The notes under the pieces: model-generated | Database searches by the model: none | What the model saw: the letters and a program-made list of their open reading frames with translations, nothing else | What the model was told of the DNA's origin: nothing | From: an uncultured Eubacteriales bacterium | GTDB lineage: Bacteria > Bacillota > Clostridia > Oscillospirales > Acutalibacteraceae | Assembly: GCA_934561055.1 (NCBI GenBank) | Contig: CAKTFN010000017.1 | Coordinates: 1 to 33,356 of the forward strand | DNA: 33,356 bases | Direction of reading: 5' to 3' | Shown here: positions 30,751-33,356 of the stretch, piece after piece | Numbering within the stretch: the first letter of the stretch is position 1 | Layout of the letters: each line of letters begins with the position of its first letter | Made by a program: the position numbers and the translations under genes

Positions 30751-30790
30751 AAGGTCAATGCGGCTATTTTGAAAAATCGGAGGTAAGGAA

Positions 30791-31825
30791 ATGAATTTTA
30801 TCGGGAAACATAAGGTCTTGACCTCGGTTTTCATTGTAATTGTCGCTTTGGTTATTCTTGTGACGGGAACCGCATCTTATTTCATTGGAAAAATCAATAT
30901 CACTGACCGAAACACATCGCTTGAGCCGGCAACCGTTGCAGCCGGTGAAGAAATCAGTGACCTTTCCGACAGCGAAAAAAAAGCGTTTGAGGACGCCGAC
31001 AGTAAAATCAAAGATAATCTTGACAACAGTAAAACGTGGCGCAGTGATGACGTTATGAACATTGCTTTGCTCGGAATCGATTACGGCGATGAAAAATATC
31101 CTTACGGTCGTTCAGACGCAATGATTATTTTGTCAATCAACAAAGCCGTAAAAAAAATCAATGTAATTTCGCTTTCGAGAACTGTGTATTCGGCGATTCC
31201 GGGCTATCAGAACACAAGAATGAACCATGCCCACGGATACGCAGGTGCGCCGCTTGCACTGAAAACGATTGAACTTAATTATAAGTTTGTAATTGACAAT
31301 TATATAAGTTGCGGATTTGACTCATTCATGAAAATTATCGACATTCTCGGCGGAGTGGATATAGACCTTTCTCAGGCTGAAGTTGATGCCTTAAAGAAAC
31401 GCCGCCCGGATTTATTTGAAAAAGCCGGAAGATATACTCTTGACGGTGACGCCGCATTAAGATATGCGCGTCTCAGATATATTGACAGCGACCAGAACCG
31501 CACCGGAAGACAAAGAAAAGTTGTAATGTCAATCATGAAAAAAATGAAAAACATCAGTTTTTCTCAGGCAACCGAGATCATTGACAAAGTTCTTCCGCTT
31601 GTCAGCACAGATTTCAAAAAAAGCGAGATAATGTATCAGATCGTTTCCGCAATTAAGTATCTTAAATGGGACACTCATCAGTATTTTATGCCTTCAAAGA
31701 CGTACAAACTCGTGATGCGTGATTGGTTTGAGGTCACTCTCATTGATTGGCCTTATGAAGTTAAGTATCTTCATGACATAATGTTTGAAGGTGTCACTCC
31801 GGAATATAAGGAGCTTGAAAAATGA
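30791..31825 (+). CDS. LytR-CpsA-Psr (LCP) family wall polymer ligase (344 aa)
   Basis: A membrane-anchored enzyme with one N-terminal segment (about 9-33) and an extracellular LCP domain (about 88-260). LCP proteins transfer undecaprenyl-linked polymers such as teichoic acid or polysaccharide to peptidoglycan. Key blocks are ALLGIDYGDEKYPYGRSDAMI, ISLSRTVYSAIPGY, ALRYARLRYIDSD followed by the Arg-rich QNRTGRQRKV motif that binds the pyrophosphate. GGAGGTAAGGA precedes the ATG. Its stop overlaps the rlmD start (ATGA). Rhamnose made through rfbC/rfbD may be part of the ligated polymer, which is inference. Confidence 0.94.
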   Translation: MNFIGKHKVLTSVFIVIVALVILVTGTASYFIGKINITDRNTSLEPATVAAGEEISDLSDSEKKAFEDADSKIKDNLDNSKTWRSDDVMNIALLGIDYGDEKYPYGRSDAMIILSINKAVKKINVISLSRTVYSAIPGYQNTRMNHAHGYAGAPLALKTIELNYKFVIDNYISCGFDSFMKIIDILGGVDIDLSQAEVDALKKRRPDLFEKAGRYTLDGDAALRYARLRYIDSDQNRTGRQRKVVMSIMKKMKNISFSQATEIIDKVLPLVSTDFKKSEIMYQIVSAIKYLKWDTHQYFMPSKTYKLVMRDWFEVTLIDWPYEVKYLHDIMFEGVTPEYKELEK

Positions 31826-33356
31826 GCAAAAAAAGAGAATCTGTTCTTAAAAAGAACGATGAAATTAATCTTGAGATAACAGCCCTTACTTCGCAAGGCA
31901 GCGGAGTAGGGCGTTTTAATTCAATGGCGGTTTTTGTTGAAGGAACCGCTCCGGGTGATGTGATTGTCGCTCATATAATTCTTGTGAAATCAAATTACGC
32001 TGTCGGAATAATCAAAAAAATTCTGAAGCCGTCAAAGCACAGAATCGTCTGTGATTGTGGTGCTTTTTCATCGTGCGGAGGCTGTTCTTTCCGCCATATC
32101 GATTATGATGAAGAGCTGGCATTTAAAAAACAGCGCGTTCAGGATGCGTTTAACCGAATCGGCGGAATTGATACGCAGGTTAAGGAAATCATTACCGCAG
32201 GAAAAGTTGAGCGATACAGGAACAAAGCACAGTATCCCGTTGCGATGACTCCCGAAGGAAAAACGCTTATCGGGTTTTATGCAAAAAAGAGCCATCGGGT
32301 TATTGATTGTCGCGATTGTCTTTTGCAGCCCGAAGAGTTTGAAGTCTTTCTCGGAATTATTGAAAAATGGGCCGCACAATACGGAGTAACAATCTATAAC
32401 GAAAAAGAAAACAAGGGACTTCTTCGTCATATTTATATTAGAAAAGGCTTCAAAACCGGTCAAATAATGATCTGCATTGTTTCAACAAGCAGACTTGTTC
32501 CAAAAATCGAAAGGCTTATCGAAGCGCTGATTTCGTGCAACGAAAACATCAAAAGCATTGTTCTCAACGTGAATTCCGAAGATACAAATGTTGTTCTTTC
32601 GAACGATTGCAGAACTCTTTGGGGAAGTGATTTCATCGAAGACGAGCTTTGCGGTTTGAAGTTTAAAATTTCGCCGCTTTCATTCTTCCAGGTCAATCCC
32701 GATGGCGCAGAGATTCTTTATAAAAAAGCGGCCGAGTATGCTGCTTTGAGCGGAAAAGAAACGCTTCTTGATTTATATTGCGGAACCGGTACAATCGGGC
32801 TTTCAATGGCGAAAAACGCAAAACGTGTTATCGGTGTTGAAATAATTCCCCAGGCAATTGAAAACGCAAAAGAAAACGCAAAAGAAAACGGAATTTGCAA
32901 CGCCGAGTTTTTTTGCGACGATGCCTCGGGTGCGGCGAAAAGAATAAGCGAAAGCAAGACAAAGATTGATGTCATAGTTCTTGACCCGCCGAGAAAGGGC
33001 TGTAGCAGGGACGTAATCGAGGCCGTAGCTGCCATGAACCCAAAGCGCGTTGTTTACGTCTCCTGCGATCCTGCAACGCTTGCACGTGATTGCGCCGAGT
33101 TTAAAAAAGCCGGTTTTGAAACGGATGAAATTACCGCTGTGGATATGTTTCCCAGAACAACTCATGTGGAGACGGTAGTACTGCTTTCCCACAAAAAGCC
33201 AGACGGACATATCAACGTAAAAGTTGAGTTTGGCGAGGGTGAGGGAAAAGTTCCACTTGATAATATTGCTAAAAGAGCGGAAAGCTATAAGCCCAAAGAA
33301 CGAGTGACCTACAAAATGATAAAGGAGTACATAGAAGCTAAATACGGCTTCAAAGT
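31822..33356 (+). CDS. rlmD: 23S rRNA (uracil-5-)-methyltransferase RlmD/RumA with a C-terminal extension running off the window
   Basis: The ATG at 31822 overlaps the LCP stop; the frame stays open to the window end (511 codons, no stop). It makes 5-methyluridine in 23S rRNA with SAM. A TRAM domain spans about 5-70; cluster cysteines are Cys77, Cys79, Cys85, Cys88 and a later CRDC. The methyltransferase core has SFFQVNPDG, LLDLYCGTGTIGL, LDPPRKGC and catalytic Cys415 in YVSCDPATL. RlmD normally ends within about ten residues of the HVETVVLL segment (His448 here). Instead it continues with a charged sequence of at least 55 residues (KPDGHINVKVEFGEGEGKVP and on, then RAESYKPKERVTYKMIKEYI) into the edge. 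This looks like the alternative 3' end carried by a mobile element integrated in rlmD. The upstream part is normal. Confidence 0.93.
   Translation, partial: MSKKRESVLKKNDEINLEITALTSQGSGVGRFNSMAVFVEGTAPGDVIVAHIILVKSNYAVGIIKKILKPSKHRIVCDCGAFSSCGGCSFRHIDYDEELAFKKQRVQDAFNRIGGIDTQVKEIITAGKVERYRNKAQYPVAMTPEGKTLIGFYAKKSHRVIDCRDCLLQPEEFEVFLGIIEKWAAQYGVTIYNEKENKGLLRHIYIRKGFKTGQIMICIVSTSRLVPKIERLIEALISCNENIKSIVLNVNSEDTNVVLSNDCRTLWGSDFIEDELCGLKFKISPLSFFQVNPDGAEILYKKAAEYAALSGKETLLDLYCGTGTIGLSMAKNAKRVIGVEIIPQAIENAKENAKENGICNAEFFCDDASGAAKRISESKTKIDVIVLDPPRKGCSRDVIEAVAAMNPKRVVYVSCDPATLARDCAEFKKAGFETDEITAVDMFPRTTHVETVVLLSHKKPDGHINVKVEFGEGEGKVPLDNIAKRAESYKPKERVTYKMIKEYIEAKYGFK
33150..33195 (+). mobile_element. 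Candidate integration junction in the 3' end of rlmD
   Basis: The stretch codes for PRTTHVETVVLLSHK, the last conserved part of RlmD. Just after it the protein leaves the family and codon choice shifts toward GAG for Glu and GTA for Val. The attachment core most likely lies within this stretch; its exact bounds cannot be set without the other end of the element. Confidence 0.45.

Noticed and set aside
1..33356. CRISPR arrays, insertion sequences, toxin-antitoxin or phage genes
   Set aside because: No regularly spaced repeats, transposase motifs or phage structural genes were seen inside the window; only the suspected junction at the right edge hints at a mobile element.

Overview
The window looks like a chromosomal piece of a low-to-moderate GC, spore-forming, probably gut-dwelling Firmicute of the class Clostridia. 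The evidence is the spoIVB-spo0A pair, the ricT(yaaT)-holB pair, an ftsE-ftsX-PcsB-like-ctpA division block, strong AGGAGG ribosome binding sites, many extended -10 promoters of the TGnTATAAT type, and host-associated functions: a bile salt hydrolase, a GH89 alpha-N-acetylglucosaminidase and NagA. The genus cannot be told from the sequence alone.

Layout. Positions 1-2730 hold a 5'-truncated hexapeptide acetyltransferase, a bile salt hydrolase, a cupin divergent from an HxlR regulator, and the stump of a NUDIX hydrolase. Positions 2855-4660 (minus) carry holB-ricT, followed by a lone GH89 gene (minus, 4779-7391), a small two-cluster ferredoxin (plus) and rfbC-rfbD (minus). From 9408 to 12291 there are three short plus-strand units: a COG2509-type flavoprotein with a possible Fe-S cysteine set, a zinc-ribbon membrane protein and a GNAT acetyltransferase. 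From 12670 to 20629 the plus strand carries a CdaR/PucR-type regulator, ftsE, ftsX, a coiled-coil/M23 hydrolase, an S41 protease homologue, spoIVB and spo0A: cell division, wall hydrolysis and sporulation. Positions 20712-23216 (minus) hold SPFH-NfeD and DUF421-DUF4363. Positions 23475-25783 (plus) hold two tandem mgtC genes and a GrpB-pyrophosphatase fusion. A tRNA-Pro(CGG) follows, then a gene-poor stretch with several hairpins, nagA, and a five-gene operon: an iPGM-type enzyme, a response regulator, a histidine kinase, an LCP protein and rlmD.

The most notable items are these. The rlmD reading frame does not stop at its usual end but continues in frame for more than 55 codons to the window edge, which I read as a likely mobile-element junction at the 3' end of rlmD. 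GrpB is fused to a pyrophosphatase domain. The S41 protease of the division operon lacks the catalytic Lys and Gln. The Spo0A receiver has a degenerate acidic pocket, and its gene has a legible promoter with a 0A box. A palindrome sits exactly in the spacer of the cupin promoter. The GH89 enzyme has no signal peptide. No CRISPR array, intact insertion sequence, or complete new defence or biosynthetic system was seen inside the window; the suspected mobile element would lie beyond the right edge.
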